Counted from the first letter of the stretch, positions 1 through 8,312 are shown. The stretch is 64,000 bases of DNA from Avedoeria sp964651245 (GCA_964651245.1 CAZYVI010000009.1:62001-126000), one strand, 5' to 3'. Numbers and translations are program-made. The notes: generated by a model from the sequence alone, not told the origin.

Positions 1-371
1 CGGGCGATCCAGCCGCCGAGACCGCCTTGCGTCCAGACCGTGTCGAACCGCACCCGCGCCCGGCGGCCGCCGTCGAGCGGCTCGACGGTGAACGTCGTCA
101 CGACGGTGCTGTTGTCGAGGCCGGTCTCGACGAGGACGCGGCCGGGCTCGGGTTCGGTGATCGCGGCGCGCGTCCAGGTGTCGCGGCCCAGGACGCGCAT
201 CGCGAAGCGGATCACCGTGCCGACGCCGACGCCGCCTTCCTCGACCGTGAGGCCGTGGAAGGCGGGCGGCAGGATGCGCGGGTGGCCGTCGCGGTAGTCG
301 GCGATGACGGCGTAGGCCGCCGCCGCCGGCGCGTCGAGGTCAGCGGTGTGGGAGACGGCGATGCGCGGCAT
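1..371 (-). CDS. SRPBCC-family (polyketide cyclase/START-like) protein, 3' end cut by window edge
   Basis: The reverse strand reads MPRIAVSHTADLDAPAAAAY from an ATG at 371 and stays open to the window edge (123 codons seen). The pattern is a beta strand, then 'AAAAYAVIADYRDGHPRILP', then alternating strands ending in 'RVRFDTVWTQGG'. This is the usual N-terminal half of SRPBCC/Polyketide_cyc2 proteins, which fold as a helix-grip cup around a hydrophobic ligand. No ligand or catalytic residue can be assigned. It lies 14 bases downstream of the helicase stop on the same strand and may be read from the same transcript. The C-terminal helix that normally closes the cup is outside the window. The family call is fairly secure; the role is unknown. 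Confidence 0.75.
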   Translation of the reverse strand, partial: MPRIAVSHTADLDAPAAAAYAVIADYRDGHPRILPPAFHGLTVEEGGVGVGTVIRFAMRVLGRDTWTRAAITEPEPGRVLVETGLDNSTVVTTFTVEPLDGGRRARVRFDTVWTQGGLGGWIA

Positions 372-385
372 CGTCCGGACCCCGA

Positions 386-2293
386 TCAGCCGTCGCTGCG
401 CGTCGGGCCGTCGAGGGCCAGCAGCGCGGCGCGCTCCTCAGGGGTCATCCGGCGGCGCGGCTCGATGCCGATGTTCACGACGCCGCGCGCCAGCCGGTCC
501 GGCGGCACCGGCCGCTGGCCCGGCGCCGGCGGCGCCTCCGACCGACGCTCGTCGCGGCGGGCGTCGCCGGTCCGGCGGTCATCGCGGCGCGCGTCGCCCG
601 GGCGGCGATCGTCGCGCCGCGGCTCGCTCGCGCGGCGGTCATCGCGGCGCGCGTCGCCCTGGCGGCGGTCGTCGCGGCGCGGCTCGCTCGGCCGGCGGTC
701 GTCGCGGCGGGCCGGGGCGCGGTCGGCCGAGGCCGCCGCCGGCTCGCGGCGCGAGATGCCGTTGCCGTTGCGGGCGCCGCCGTCGGCGCGCCGGCCGTCG
801 CCAGGGCGCTCGGCGCCGTCGCGGCGGCGGACCTGGCCGTCACCGCGGCGCTCGCCGCCGGCACGGGGCGCCGCGTCCGCACGGTTGCCGCCGTCGCGCC
901 GGCCGCCGCTGGGGCGCGGCTCGGCCAGGCCACCGTCGCGCGACGGGCGCGCGGCGCGGTCGGCCAGGGCCGGCTCGCGCCGCCCGGCGTCCGAGCCGCG
1001 GCCGGCGGCAGGCGCCGGCGAGCGCTCGGCGGCGGGGCGGTTGCGGCCGCGCTCGCCGCGCGACCGGCCGCCCGTCGCGCCGCCGGCGGCGCGGGCGGCG
1101 CGGTTGCGGTCGGCCTGCTGGCGGCGCGTCAGGAGCGGCTCGGAGTCGTCGATCAGGTAGTCGAAGTCGGGCAGGCGGGTGGGCGGCAGCGTCTGGCCGG
1201 TCAAGGCCTCGACCGCCTGCCACAGCGCCTCGTCGGTGTTCGAGTAGAGGGTCATCGCCACCCCGTCGCGCCCAGCGCGGCCGGTGCGGCCGATGCGGTG
1301 GACGTAGTCCTCGGCCATCGTCGGCACGTCGAGGTTGACGACGTGCGAGAGGTGCGGGATGTCGAGGCCGCGCGACGCCACGTCGGTGGCGACCAGGATG
1401 TGAAGCTCGCCCTTGCGGAACGCGCCCAGGATCTGCTCGCGCTTGTTCTGGGCCACGTCGGAGTGGATCGCGGCGTTCTTGAGGCCGTGCTGGTTGAGCG
1501 CCTTGGACAGCTTGTCGGCCCGGCGGCGGGTGCGGCAGAAGATGATCGCCGCCTCGACGTCCTCGTCGCGCAGCAGCCGCGCCAGCAGGTCGGGCTTCTG
1601 GTCCTGGGCTACCGGGTAGAAGCGCTGCTCGATCCGCTCGACCATCGTCATCGGCGCGTGGGCCTCGACGCGCTCGGCGTCGTGGAGGTAGTCGGCGGCC
1701 AGGGCCGCGATCTGCGGCGGCATCGTGGCCGAGAACAGCAGCGTCTGGCGGCCCGCCTTGGGCACGCGGCCGTCCTCGAGGACGCGGCGGACCTGCGGCA
1801 GGAAGCCGAGGTCGAGCATGCGGTCGGCCTCGTCGAGCACCAGGTACGTCACGCCGTCGAGCCGGACGTTGCCGCGCTCGAGGTGGTCGATCAGCCGGCC
1901 CGGCGTGGCCACCAGCACATCCACACCGCGCCGCAGCGCGTCGGTCTGCTGCTGGAAGCCGACGCCGCCGTAGATCGCCGCGACGCGGAAGCGGACGTGC
2001 TGGCCGTAGGACTGGAACGCGGCCGCGACCTGGATGGCCAGCTCGCGGGTCGGCACCAGGACCAGCGCGTCGGGCTGGCGGCCGCCGGCGCCGCGCTCGA
2101 TGCGGCGCTGGAGCCACGGCAGCGCGAAGACGGCCGTCTTGCCGCTGCCCGTCTGGGCGCAGGCGATGACGTCCTGGCCGCGCAGCGCGATCGGGATGGC
2201 GCCGGACTGGATGTCGGTGGGGGTGGAGTACTCCCGCTCGCGCAGCGCGCGCAGGAGCGGCTCGGCCAAGCCGAGCGAGTCAAAGGTGGTCAT
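386..2293 (-). CDS. DEAD-box ATP-dependent RNA helicase with long Arg/Asp-rich tail
   Basis: 635 residues. It unwinds or remodels RNA using ATP, probably in cold-shock response, ribosome assembly or mRNA decay. The complete core is visible: Q motif at the N-terminus, motif I AQTGSGKT (46-53), Ia PTRELA (81-86), Ib TPGR, II DEAD (154-157), III SAT (188-190), IV IIFCRTRR (~250), V ATDVASRGLD (~302-311) and VI HRIGRTGR (332-339). From about residue 385 the protein becomes a low-complexity tail rich in Arg, Asp, Gly and Ala. The tail includes near-identical repeats of the type RRDDRRxxEP (encoded near 540-720), then a short ordered end starting around 'VVNIGIEPRRRM'. Such basic tails bind RNA non-specifically. 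The ATG at 2293 is preceded by GAAGAGGA. A -35/-10 pair lies about 160 bases further upstream, giving a long leader. DeaD/CsdA- or RhlE-like; the subfamily is not certain. Confidence 0.95.
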   Translation of the reverse strand: MTTFDSLGLAEPLLRALREREYSTPTDIQSGAIPIALRGQDVIACAQTGSGKTAVFALPWLQRRIERGAGGRQPDALVLVPTRELAIQVAAAFQSYGQHVRFRVAAIYGGVGFQQQTDALRRGVDVLVATPGRLIDHLERGNVRLDGVTYLVLDEADRMLDLGFLPQVRRVLEDGRVPKAGRQTLLFSATMPPQIAALAADYLHDAERVEAHAPMTMVERIEQRFYPVAQDQKPDLLARLLRDEDVEAAIIFCRTRRRADKLSKALNQHGLKNAAIHSDVAQNKREQILGAFRKGELHILVATDVASRGLDIPHLSHVVNLDVPTMAEDYVHRIGRTGRAGRDGVAMTLYSNTDEALWQAVEALTGQTLPPTRLPDFDYLIDDSEPLLTRRQQADRNRAARAAGGATGGRSRGERGRNRPAAERSPAPAAGRGSDAGRREPALADRAARPSRDGGLAEPRPSGGRRDGGNRADAAPRAGGERRGDGQVRRRDGAERPGDGRRADGGARNGNGISRREPAAASADRAPARRDDRRPSEPRRDDRRQGDARRDDRRASEPRRDDRRPGDARRDDRRTGDARRDERRSEAPPAPGQRPVPPDRLARGVVNIGIEPRRRMTPEERAALLALDGPTRSDG

Positions 2294-2462
2294 GGGTTCC
2301 TCTTCATGAGCGATGTCACAACGATCCGCTCACGGGAGCCACACGGGGCCACCCTACTCGACGACGGCAAACGCGAATGCGGTCTGGCGCTGAGCAAGCG
2401 GATGATGAAACGATCGGACGGTGCCGCCCGCGGACACGGCGCCCGGCGGGCAATTGACGATA

Positions 2463-2490
2463 ACGATAGGGATGCCGGGCGCACATGCAA
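2463..2490 (-). promoter_or_regulatory. sigma-70-type promoter of the DEAD-box helicase
   Basis: On the reverse strand TTGCAT (2490-2485) and TATCGT (2468-2463) are separated by 16 bases. The predicted start near 2456 leaves an untranslated leader of about 160 bases before the ATG at 2293. Long leaders are known for cold-shock helicase genes, so post-transcriptional control is plausible. Confidence 0.5.
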
Positions 2491-2578
2491 GTTTTCGCGG
2501 CGCCGCACCGGTCCTGCGCGGGCGGCGCGCGCGGGCGACGGCGCCCGCCGCGCCGGTCGCGCGGGCGCGCTGCGACCC

Positions 2579-2584
2579 TACAAT
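2579..2584 (+). promoter_or_regulatory. -10 box placed for a leaderless transcript
   Basis: TACAAT is followed by only seven bases (CCCGCCC) and then ATG at 2592. A transcript starting at the usual distance from a -10 box would begin at or next to the start codon. No -35 match and no ribosome-binding site are visible. This supports 2592 as the start rather than the earlier in-frame ATG at 2421. Confidence 0.5.
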
Positions 2585-2591
2585 CCCGCCC

Positions 2592-5549
2592 ATGCCCCGC
2601 CCCCGTCCCGAACGCGCCACGGCCCTCGCGCCGGCGGCCGTGGCCGCGGCCCTGCTGCTGGCGACCGCCCTGCGCGCGGTCGGGCTCGGCGATGCCAGCC
2701 TCTGGTTCGACGAGGCCTTCGCCGCCCATGCCGCCGCGCAGCCCTCGCTGGCCGCGGCCTGGCGATCCGATCCGACGAACCCGCCGCTCTTCTACGCCCT
2801 GGCTTGGCTGGCGGCGCGGGCCTTGGGCAGCGGCGAGTTCGCGCTGCGACTCCCCGCCACCCTGCTCGGCGTCGTCGCCGCGGCCCTGGCCGCCCGCGTC
2901 GCCGGCCGGGCGTTCGGCCGCCGCGCAGCGCCGTGGGCGGCGCTCCTCGTCGCAGTGTCGCCGCTCCAGGTGTGGGCGGGGCGCGAGGCGCGGATGTACA
3001 CGCTGCTGGCGGTGTGCGCGCTCACGGCCGTCGCCGGCGGGCTGGCCTATGCCGGCCTCGACGGCGGCGACCGGCGGCGCGACGCGGCGCCGCTCCCCAG
3101 CGCGGCGCCGCCGCCCGCCCCACGCCCCCGCCGCGGCTGGCGCCCGCTGGCGCTCGTCGCCGCCGCCGAGCTCGGCGCGCTCTACAGCCACAACACCGGG
3201 CCGGTCGTCGTCGCCGCGCTCAACGCGCTGGCGCTCGGGTTTTGGCTCGCGGCCCGCCGTGACGCGCGGCCGGCGTGGTGGCCGTGGCTGGCCGCGCAGG
3301 TCGTCGTCGGCGCGGCGTGGGCGCCCGAGTGGGCGGCGCGCTTCCGCCGCCTCGGCGCCGCCAACGACGCCCTCGCCGCCCACCCGCCGCTCGACGCCGC
3401 GACGCTCTGGGCGCTGTGGCGGGCGCAATGGGTCGTGCCGTGGGGCCGGGCGCCGGACGGCGCCGAGGGCTGGCTCGTCGCGATCGCGTTCGTCGCCGTG
3501 CTCATGGCGATCCCGTGGCGTCGGCCGGCCGCGCGGGCGCTGGCGGCGGCGGCGGCGCTGCTGGCGGCGGGCGTCGTGGCGGGGCTGATCGTGCTCGAGA
3601 ACGAGCTACACGGCCGCTACCTGGTGATGGCCGGTCCGCCGCTGTGGGCGGCGGCGGCGGGCGGGCTGGCTGCCGCGCGACGGCCTGTGCCGCGATCGCG
3701 CGCCGCGGGCACGTGGCGCGGCGCGCGATCGCGGCTGGCCGCGGGGGTGCTCGTCGCGGCCGCCGCCCTCGGCCTGGCGCGCGCGCTCGCGTCGCCCGAT
3801 TGGCACGAGGATGCCCGGGCGATGGCCCGCCACCAGGCCCAAACCCTGGGTCCGGCCGACACCGTCGTCGCGATGTCGTACGCCCCGCGCTATGACCTGG
3901 CAACCTACCACGACCGCTTCGGCCTCGCCGCCCGCACCCTGACGCTGCCGGAGGACGCCGGCGCCGACGACGTCCGGCCGCGGCTGCCGCGCCGCGGCCG
4001 GGCCGCGCTGGCGATCCGCTACGGCTCGCCCGCCGACCGCCGCGGCATGCTGCCCTGCCTGCTCGGCGAGCGCGCCGTCGGCCCGCCCGAGCGCACGACG
4101 ACGGCCGGCCTGGCCGAGCTGCGCTTCACGCTCGACGCGTCGCTCCCAGCCGACGTGCCGCGCGCCCCCTGGCCGCCCGGCGACAGCGCGATGCGCGGCG
4201 CCTCGGCCGACCCGGCCGCGACGCCCGGCGGGGTGGCCTTCGGCGACCACCGCGCCCCGGCCGGCCGGCTCGTCGCCGTCGACGCGGCGCGGCGCTGGCC
4301 GGCCGACCGGGCGCTGTGCGTGCACGCTGCGTTCGTCGTCGAAGCGCCGATGGCCGGCGACCTCAAGCTGGCCGTGACGGCCGTCGATGCGCGGGGCGAC
4401 GAGGCCGCCCGCGCCGACGCCGTCTTGGCCACCGCCGACCAGCGCGGCTCAGCCGCGGTGCCGCCCGGGACGGCGCTCGAGGCGTTCGCGCTGCTGTGGT
4501 TGCCGGTCGGGCAGGCGCCCGGGCCGCTGTCGCTGTGGGTGCGCGTGTACGACCCCGCCGCGGCGCCCGACGGGCTCGAACCGCGGCCGGCGGCCGCCGA
4601 CGTCGGGGCGACGTCGGCCCGCGCGCTGCGCACGCTGACCGTGGAGGCGACCGCCGGGACGTGGGGCGTTGACGCACCGCCGGCGATCGACCTGCCCCGC
4701 CGCCTCGACCTGGCCACGCCCGGCGGCGCCCGCCTCGTGGCGACGGACGCGCCGACCGAGGCGGCCGACGCCGGCGCGCTGTCGAACGGCGGCGCGGCGG
4801 GCGTGACGCTGCTGTGGCGCGGGGCGGGCGCGCTGCCTCTCCTCACCGTCGCCGACACGGCCGGGCGCTGGCGGGTCGATCTGCCGCCGCCGCCGCCCTG
4901 GGCCGCCCCCGTCCGCCGCGACCGGCGGTCCTTCCGGGTGCCCGTGGACGCGCCGTCGGGGACGGCCGAGCTGCGGCTGCCGGACGGGACCGTCCTCGGG
5001 CGCTGGGCCGTGGCGAGCGCGCCGTGGTTGTCGTCGATCCCGCCCACCGCGCCGAAGGAATCGAACGGCGACTACCCAGGCATCGGCCAGCTGGTCGGCC
5101 TCGTGACGGCGGGCGACGGGGCGCCGACGCCGGCGATCCTCGACCGCGTCGCGCCAGGGTCGCCGTTTACGCTGACGCTGGCCTGGCTCGCTGGAATGGC
5201 GTCCGGCCCGCGCGATGCCGACGGCCGCCAGGCGACCACCCGGCCCGACCTGACCGTCTTCGTCCAGCTGCTCGACGCCAACGGCCGCGTCGCCGCCCAA
5301 TCCGACGCGCGCCCCGGCGGCGGCGCCCGCCCGACGACGGGCTGGCGCGACGGCGAGGTCATCCTCGATGTCCACACGCTGCGCTGGAACGAAGGTGACG
5401 AAGGTGGGGCGTCGGCGCCGCCTGGACCGCCGTTCGTGCTCATCGCGGGCCTCTACGACGCGGCCAGCGGGACGCGGGCGCGGACGGCGGACGGGACGGA
5501 CGCGGTGGTGCTGGCGCGGGTCGCGGGGATGGAAGCAGGGGAACGGTGA
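2592..5549 (+). CDS. GT-C (ArnT/PMT-like) membrane glycosyltransferase with large C-terminal ectodomain
   Basis: 985 residues. It probably transfers a sugar from a polyprenyl-phosphate sugar to a protein or envelope glycan on the outer face of the membrane. The first TM helix (about 10-30) is followed by the loop GDASLWFDEAF, with the acidic Asp40-Glu41 pair typical of GT-C enzymes. Further on come 'TNPPLFYALAW' and 'SPLQVWAGREARMYTL', both common in the GT39/ArnT-like superfamily. Hydrophobic helices alternate to about residue 395. The last ~590 residues are soluble, rich in Ala, Pro and Asp, and look like beta-sandwich ectodomains. The frame is open back to 2421, but the -10 box at 2579 and lack of any ribosome site upstream favour 2592. 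The family is reasonably secure; acceptor and sugar are unknown. The neighbouring genes do not help. Confidence 0.8.
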   Translation: MPRPRPERATALAPAAVAAALLLATALRAVGLGDASLWFDEAFAAHAAAQPSLAAAWRSDPTNPPLFYALAWLAARALGSGEFALRLPATLLGVVAAALAARVAGRAFGRRAAPWAALLVAVSPLQVWAGREARMYTLLAVCALTAVAGGLAYAGLDGGDRRRDAAPLPSAAPPPAPRPRRGWRPLALVAAAELGALYSHNTGPVVVAALNALALGFWLAARRDARPAWWPWLAAQVVVGAAWAPEWAARFRRLGAANDALAAHPPLDAATLWALWRAQWVVPWGRAPDGAEGWLVAIAFVAVLMAIPWRRPAARALAAAAALLAAGVVAGLIVLENELHGRYLVMAGPPLWAAAAGGLAAARRPVPRSRAAGTWRGARSRLAAGVLVAAAALGLARALASPDWHEDARAMARHQAQTLGPADTVVAMSYAPRYDLATYHDRFGLAARTLTLPEDAGADDVRPRLPRRGRAALAIRYGSPADRRGMLPCLLGERAVGPPERTTTAGLAELRFTLDASLPADVPRAPWPPGDSAMRGASADPAATPGGVAFGDHRAPAGRLVAVDAARRWPADRALCVHAAFVVEAPMAGDLKLAVTAVDARGDEAARADAVLATADQRGSAAVPPGTALEAFALLWLPVGQAPGPLSLWVRVYDPAAAPDGLEPRPAAADVGATSARALRTLTVEATAGTWGVDAPPAIDLPRRLDLATPGGARLVATDAPTEAADAGALSNGGAAGVTLLWRGAGALPLLTVADTAGRWRVDLPPPPPWAAPVRRDRRSFRVPVDAPSGTAELRLPDGTVLGRWAVASAPWLSSIPPTAPKESNGDYPGIGQLVGLVTAGDGAPTPAILDRVAPGSPFTLTLAWLAGMASGPRDADGRQATTRPDLTVFVQLLDANGRVAAQSDARPGGGARPTTGWRDGEVILDVHTLRWNEGDEGGASAPPGPPFVLIAGLYDAASGTRARTADGTDAVVLARVAGMEAGER

Positions 5550-5686
5550 CGGGCGGACAAGGGTAGCGCGGCGTCATCATCGCCTACGGCCACGTCGGCG
5601 TCGTCGTCAGCGTCGGCGGCGGCGACCGCGGCCATCTCGGCCGGTCGAGCCCGCGCCGCGCCGAGCGTGCGGGCGCGCTTGGCGTG
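5550..5686. other. convergent intergenic spacer
   Basis: 137 bases between the convergent stops of the glycosyltransferase and the SHOCT protein. It is rich in GTC/GCG triplets. I see no gene and no clear hairpin terminator. Confidence 0.5.
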
Positions 5687-6388
5687 TCAGGCGCTGTCGC
5701 CCGCCCCGCCCGGCGACGTCTCGTCCAACCGCGCGCGCCGGGTCCGGTACGCCTGCTCGGCCGTCTCGTAGGCTACCGCCCGTCGGTAGTGCCACACGCC
5801 GGCCCAGATGCCCAAGGCGGCGAAGACCAGGCCGGCCAGCGGGAAGGCGCCCCACAGGCCGTCGTCCGGCGCGCCGCCCAGGCCCAGCGGCAGGTCGAGG
5901 TCGGCGCCGTCGACGACGTCGATCGTCTTCCCTTGGGCGTCGACGATGGTGACGCGCGCCGGCGGCTTGGCGCGTGTCATCCCCATCGACGCGCTCGACC
6001 ATTCGCGCATCGCCGAGCCGGTAAAGACCAAGAAGACGAGGCCGCCGACCACACCGACGACGGCGGTCCAGACGCCGCCCGCTCGGGTCGGGATCCGTCG
6101 ATACGGCCTGTTGACGTCGTCGTCGTCGAGCATGTGCGCGTCGCGCTCGCGCTCCCAGTCTTGATCGAGCTGCAGCCGCGCCTGTTGCCGCCGCAGCGCG
6201 TCCAGGTTCCGACGGATCGAGGCGGCGTCGGGATCGATCGGTGTCGCAGCGTCGATGTCGGCGGCGGAGGATGCGCCGCGGACCTGCCGAGTCAGCAGAG
6301 CGGCCTTCGCAGCGTCGAACTCGTCGTCGGTCAGCTGACCGTCGCGGTGCAGATCGCTCAGCCGCTCGAGTTCGTCAACGATGTCCAT
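5687..6388 (-). CDS. SHOCT-domain two-TM membrane protein (paralogue 1)
   Basis: 233 residues. Residues 4-31 (VDELERLSDLHRDGQLTDDE and on to AAKAALL) match the SHOCT motif, a short helical domain thought to mediate oligomerisation. A charged, probably coiled region (55-85) follows. TM1 is at about 105-123, a loop of about 55 residues contains 'VTIVDAQGKTIDVVDG', TM2 is at about 182-200, and a basic tail ends the chain. SHOCT is usually C-terminal; here it is at the extreme N-terminus. The ATG at 6388 follows AGGAG. A clear paralogue with the same order of parts lies at 13212-13985. The domain call is good; no function can be named. Confidence 0.75.
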   Translation of the reverse strand: MDIVDELERLSDLHRDGQLTDDEFDAAKAALLTRQVRGASSAADIDAATPIDPDAASIRRNLDALRRQQARLQLDQDWERERDAHMLDDDDVNRPYRRIPTRAGGVWTAVVGVVGGLVFLVFTGSAMREWSSASMGMTRAKPPARVTIVDAQGKTIDVVDGADLDLPLGLGGAPDDGLWGAFPLAGLVFAALGIWAGVWHYRRAVAYETAEQAYRTRRARLDETSPGGAGDSA

Positions 6389-6464
6389 GGGCGGGGCGCT
6401 CCTGGGGCGAGGGTGTCGATGGCACGGCCGGCGGGGTGTACGCGGGGGAGGCGGGCGGGGTTGC

Positions 6465-6475
6465 GGGGGGGGGGG
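6465..6475 (+). repeat. homopolymer tract of 11 G
   Basis: Eleven consecutive G lie between the divergent SHOCT (start 6388) and Uma2 (start 6559) genes, about 55 bases upstream of the Uma2 -10 box. Such tracts are prone to slippage and could change spacing between upstream promoter elements. Confidence 0.7.
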
Positions 6476-6528
6476 AACACGACGTGCGTGGCCCCATGGC
6501 GCGGGACGTTCATGAAACGTGCGCTCGC

Positions 6529-6534
6529 TACAAT
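6529..6534 (+). promoter_or_regulatory. -10 box of the Uma2-family gene
   Basis: TACAAT ends 24 bases before the ATG at 6559. There is room for a short leader containing GGCGAGG as a weak ribosome site. A poor -35 candidate (GACGTT) sits about 18 bases upstream. Confidence 0.5.
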
Positions 6535-6558
6535 GGGGTCCCCCGGCGAGGATGACGG

Positions 6559-7164
6559 ATGACACGACCGCGCATCGCCGAGCCCGGCTCGGCCCTCGAA
6601 CTCCACTTGGACCCGGCGATCGTCGCCGATGACGCGGCGTTCGCGGCGCTGTGCCGGGCCAATGGCGACCTGCGACTCGAGCGCACGGCACAAGGAGCGA
6701 TCGTCGTCATGGCTCCGGCGGGCGGGGCGAGCGGACGGCGCAACGCGGCGATCACGGCCCAGCTCTTCCTCTGGTCGCGCGCAGACGGCACGGGCACGAG
6801 CTATGACTCCTCCGCCGGCTTTCGGCTGCCGAACTCGGCGATCCGCGCCCCGGACGCGGCCTGGGTGGCCACCGCGCGGCTGGCGGCGCTGCCACCCGGA
6901 GCGGAGGAGGGCTACGTCCCGCTGTGTCCCGACTTCGTCGTCGAACTCCGCTCGCCCTCCGACCGGATCGTCGACGTGCGCACCAAGATGCGCGAGTACA
7001 TGGCCAACGGCGCGCGCCTGGGCTGGTTGATCGACCCGGCCGAGCGAACCGTTGAGGCCTACCGCCCCGGCCGCGTCGTCGAGCGCATGCGCGGCATCGA
7101 CGCGCTGGCGGGCGATCCGGAGCTGCGGGGCTTCGTGCTGCGCCTCGAGGACGTGTGGCGGTAG
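6559..7164 (+). CDS. Uma2-family (DUF820) PD-(D/E)XK nuclease-like protein
   Basis: 201 residues, the normal Uma2 length. Signature segments are 'GFRLPNSAIRAPDAAWV' with the catalytic-type Asp of PDAAW, 'DFVVELRSPSD' with the ExxS acidic strand, and 'KMREYMANGARLGWLIDP'. The family has a restriction-endonuclease-like fold and is highly amplified in cyanobacteria and Chloroflexota, but its cellular role is not established. The start at 6559 is chosen over the out-of-frame ATG at 6552. The stop is only three bases from the stop of the convergent membrane-protein gene. There is no partner antitoxin gene, so I do not call it a toxin system. Confidence 0.9.
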   Translation: MTRPRIAEPGSALELHLDPAIVADDAAFAALCRANGDLRLERTAQGAIVVMAPAGGASGRRNAAITAQLFLWSRADGTGTSYDSSAGFRLPNSAIRAPDAAWVATARLAALPPGAEEGYVPLCPDFVVELRSPSDRIVDVRTKMREYMANGARLGWLIDPAERTVEAYRPGRVVERMRGIDALAGDPELRGFVLRLEDVWR

Positions 7165-7167
7165 GCG

Positions 7168-7578
7168 TCACCCTGGGACGCTCATGCCACGCCCCGCGCC
7201 GTCCGCCGCCAGCCGTGCCCGGAACGCCAGCCACAGCAGCACCGAGATCGCGACGATGAGCACGTTCCACAGCACGTAGCTTGTCAGGCCCGGCACGGTC
7301 CGCACCCAGGCTGCGTCGACGGCGGTGGCGAGCGCGCCGGCGACGCTCATCGCGCCGTTGAGCCGCAGCAGCCCGCCCAGCCGCCTTTCGAGCGGACCGC
7401 GGTCAAAGGCCGGGGCGGCGAGCCAGGTGGCCACGCCGAGCACGCCGTAGCCCCACATCTCGATCGCCCAGCTGAGCGCGATCGGGTTCGAGAGCACGAG
7501 GCCGGGCAGCGTGACCGCCGCGCCCCAGAGGCCGAGGCGGTGGGCGGCCTCGTCGAGATCGGTCGTCGACGTGGGCAT
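7168..7578 (-). CDS. small four-helix membrane protein, function unknown
   Basis: 136 residues. After a short acidic N-terminus there are about four hydrophobic helices (roughly 16-34, 38-55, 70-90, 97-120), with polar turns such as 'DRGPLERRLGG' between them. A short basic tail ends the chain. I do not recognise a catalytic motif or a named family with confidence. The ATG at 7578 is preceded by GCGGAGGG at good spacing. It follows another four-helix membrane gene (7638-8216) on the same strand after a 59-base gap, so the two may form an operon. Confidence 0.65.
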   Translation of the reverse strand: MPTSTTDLDEAAHRLGLWGAAVTLPGLVLSNPIALSWAIEMWGYGVLGVATWLAAPAFDRGPLERRLGGLLRLNGAMSVAGALATAVDAAWVRTVPGLTSYVLWNVLIVAISVLLWLAFRARLAADGAGRGMSVPG

Positions 7579-7637
7579 CGGCGGCGCCCTCCGCGGTCGG
7601 GCGTTCGGTGCATTGATCCGGCGCAGTGTGGTGGCGA

Positions 7638-8216
7638 TCAGCTCTGGCGCGCATCGCGCGACAGCTGCACGGCCGATCCGTCGGCTCGCGCGCGCCGCTG
7701 CGCCAGCGCGAGGAGGCCGGTGGCGACGGCGATCGTGAGCACCGTGGCCTGGAGGATCGTCTGCATCGGGTGCCGAGTGCTGCCCATGAGCGCGGCCTGC
7801 ACGCCGATCCAGACGATCATGCTGCCGCCGCACAGGCCGGCCCATAACCACGACGAGGGGTGGCGGCGCTGGGTGGCGACGGCCGCGCCGAGGTGCAGGA
7901 CGCCCAGCGCGAACAGGATCGCCCCCGGGATGCGGTAGTCGGCGAACGGCGTGCCGGCGAGCCAGTCGTGGGGGATGCCGATCGCGCTGCCGTCGGGCCG
8001 GCGCACGAAGAGGTAGCCGGCGGCGACGGCGTTGAGGCCGATGAGCGTCAGCAGCGCCACGAGCGCGCGGCGCACCCAGCGCGGGCCGTCGACGCCGCGG
8101 GCGAGCGGCGGATCGACGGCGTTGCGCGGCACGGTCGGGGGCGGTGGGGCGGCAGGGGGCGGTGGCGCGACGGGCGAGGCGGGGGACGGCTGGGGAGCGG
8201 GCGCGGGGGTGGGCAT
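7638..8216 (-). CDS. membrane protein with Pro-rich N-terminus, function unknown
   Basis: 192 residues. The first ~35 are almost entirely Pro, Ala and Ser, a cytoplasmic or extracellular stalk. Four hydrophobic helices follow (about 46-66, 92-112, 120-140, 150-172). A loop between helices 1 and 2 carries 'IGIPHDWLAGTPFADYRIPG'. The last segment ends in a basic, polar tail. No family is recognised. The first ATG is used; no strong ribosome site is seen, but TATCCA lies 11 bases upstream on the same strand and might serve a near-leaderless start. It is upstream of the other small membrane gene and possibly co-transcribed. Confidence 0.6.
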   Translation of the reverse strand: MPTPAPAPQPSPASPVAPPPPAAPPPPTVPRNAVDPPLARGVDGPRWVRRALVALLTLIGLNAVAAGYLFVRRPDGSAIGIPHDWLAGTPFADYRIPGAILFALGVLHLGAAVATQRRHPSSWLWAGLCGGSMIVWIGVQAALMGSTRHPMQTILQATVLTIAVATGLLALAQRRARADGSAVQLSRDARQS

Positions 8217-8312
8217 GGCGCCGAAATGGATAGCCGCGGGTTCGGCGGCGGGTCAAGCGCGGGGCGTCGCAGGGCGGATTGGCACGCCGTGTCGCATCGG
8301 TGGACCGGCCGG

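Larger units (their letters stand above)
2294..2591. other. divergent intergenic region between helicase and glycosyltransferase
   Basis: 298 bases with no convincing gene, although forward frames stay open because of high GC. It holds the reverse-strand promoter of the helicase (2463-2490), its long leader (about 2294-2456) and the forward TACAAT box at 2579-2584. The AT-richer patch at 2440-2500 stands out from the surroundings. Confidence 0.6.

Noticed and set aside
540..720. Possible CRISPR-like array
   Set aside because: Repeats are short, contiguous and code for the RRDDRR tail; no spacers and no cas genes.
840..2117. Long overlapping open frames on both strands over the helicase
   Set aside because: They are Arg/Pro/Ala-rich translations with no motifs, caused by high GC at third positions; the reverse-strand helicase explains the region.
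2421..2591. Earlier in-frame start for the glycosyltransferase
   Set aside because: The extra 57 residues are low-complexity, lack a ribosome site, and would span the -10 box and the helicase promoter.
6559..7164. Uma2 gene as a toxin or restriction system
   Set aside because: No partner gene, methylase or antitoxin adjoins; Uma2 proteins usually occur singly.
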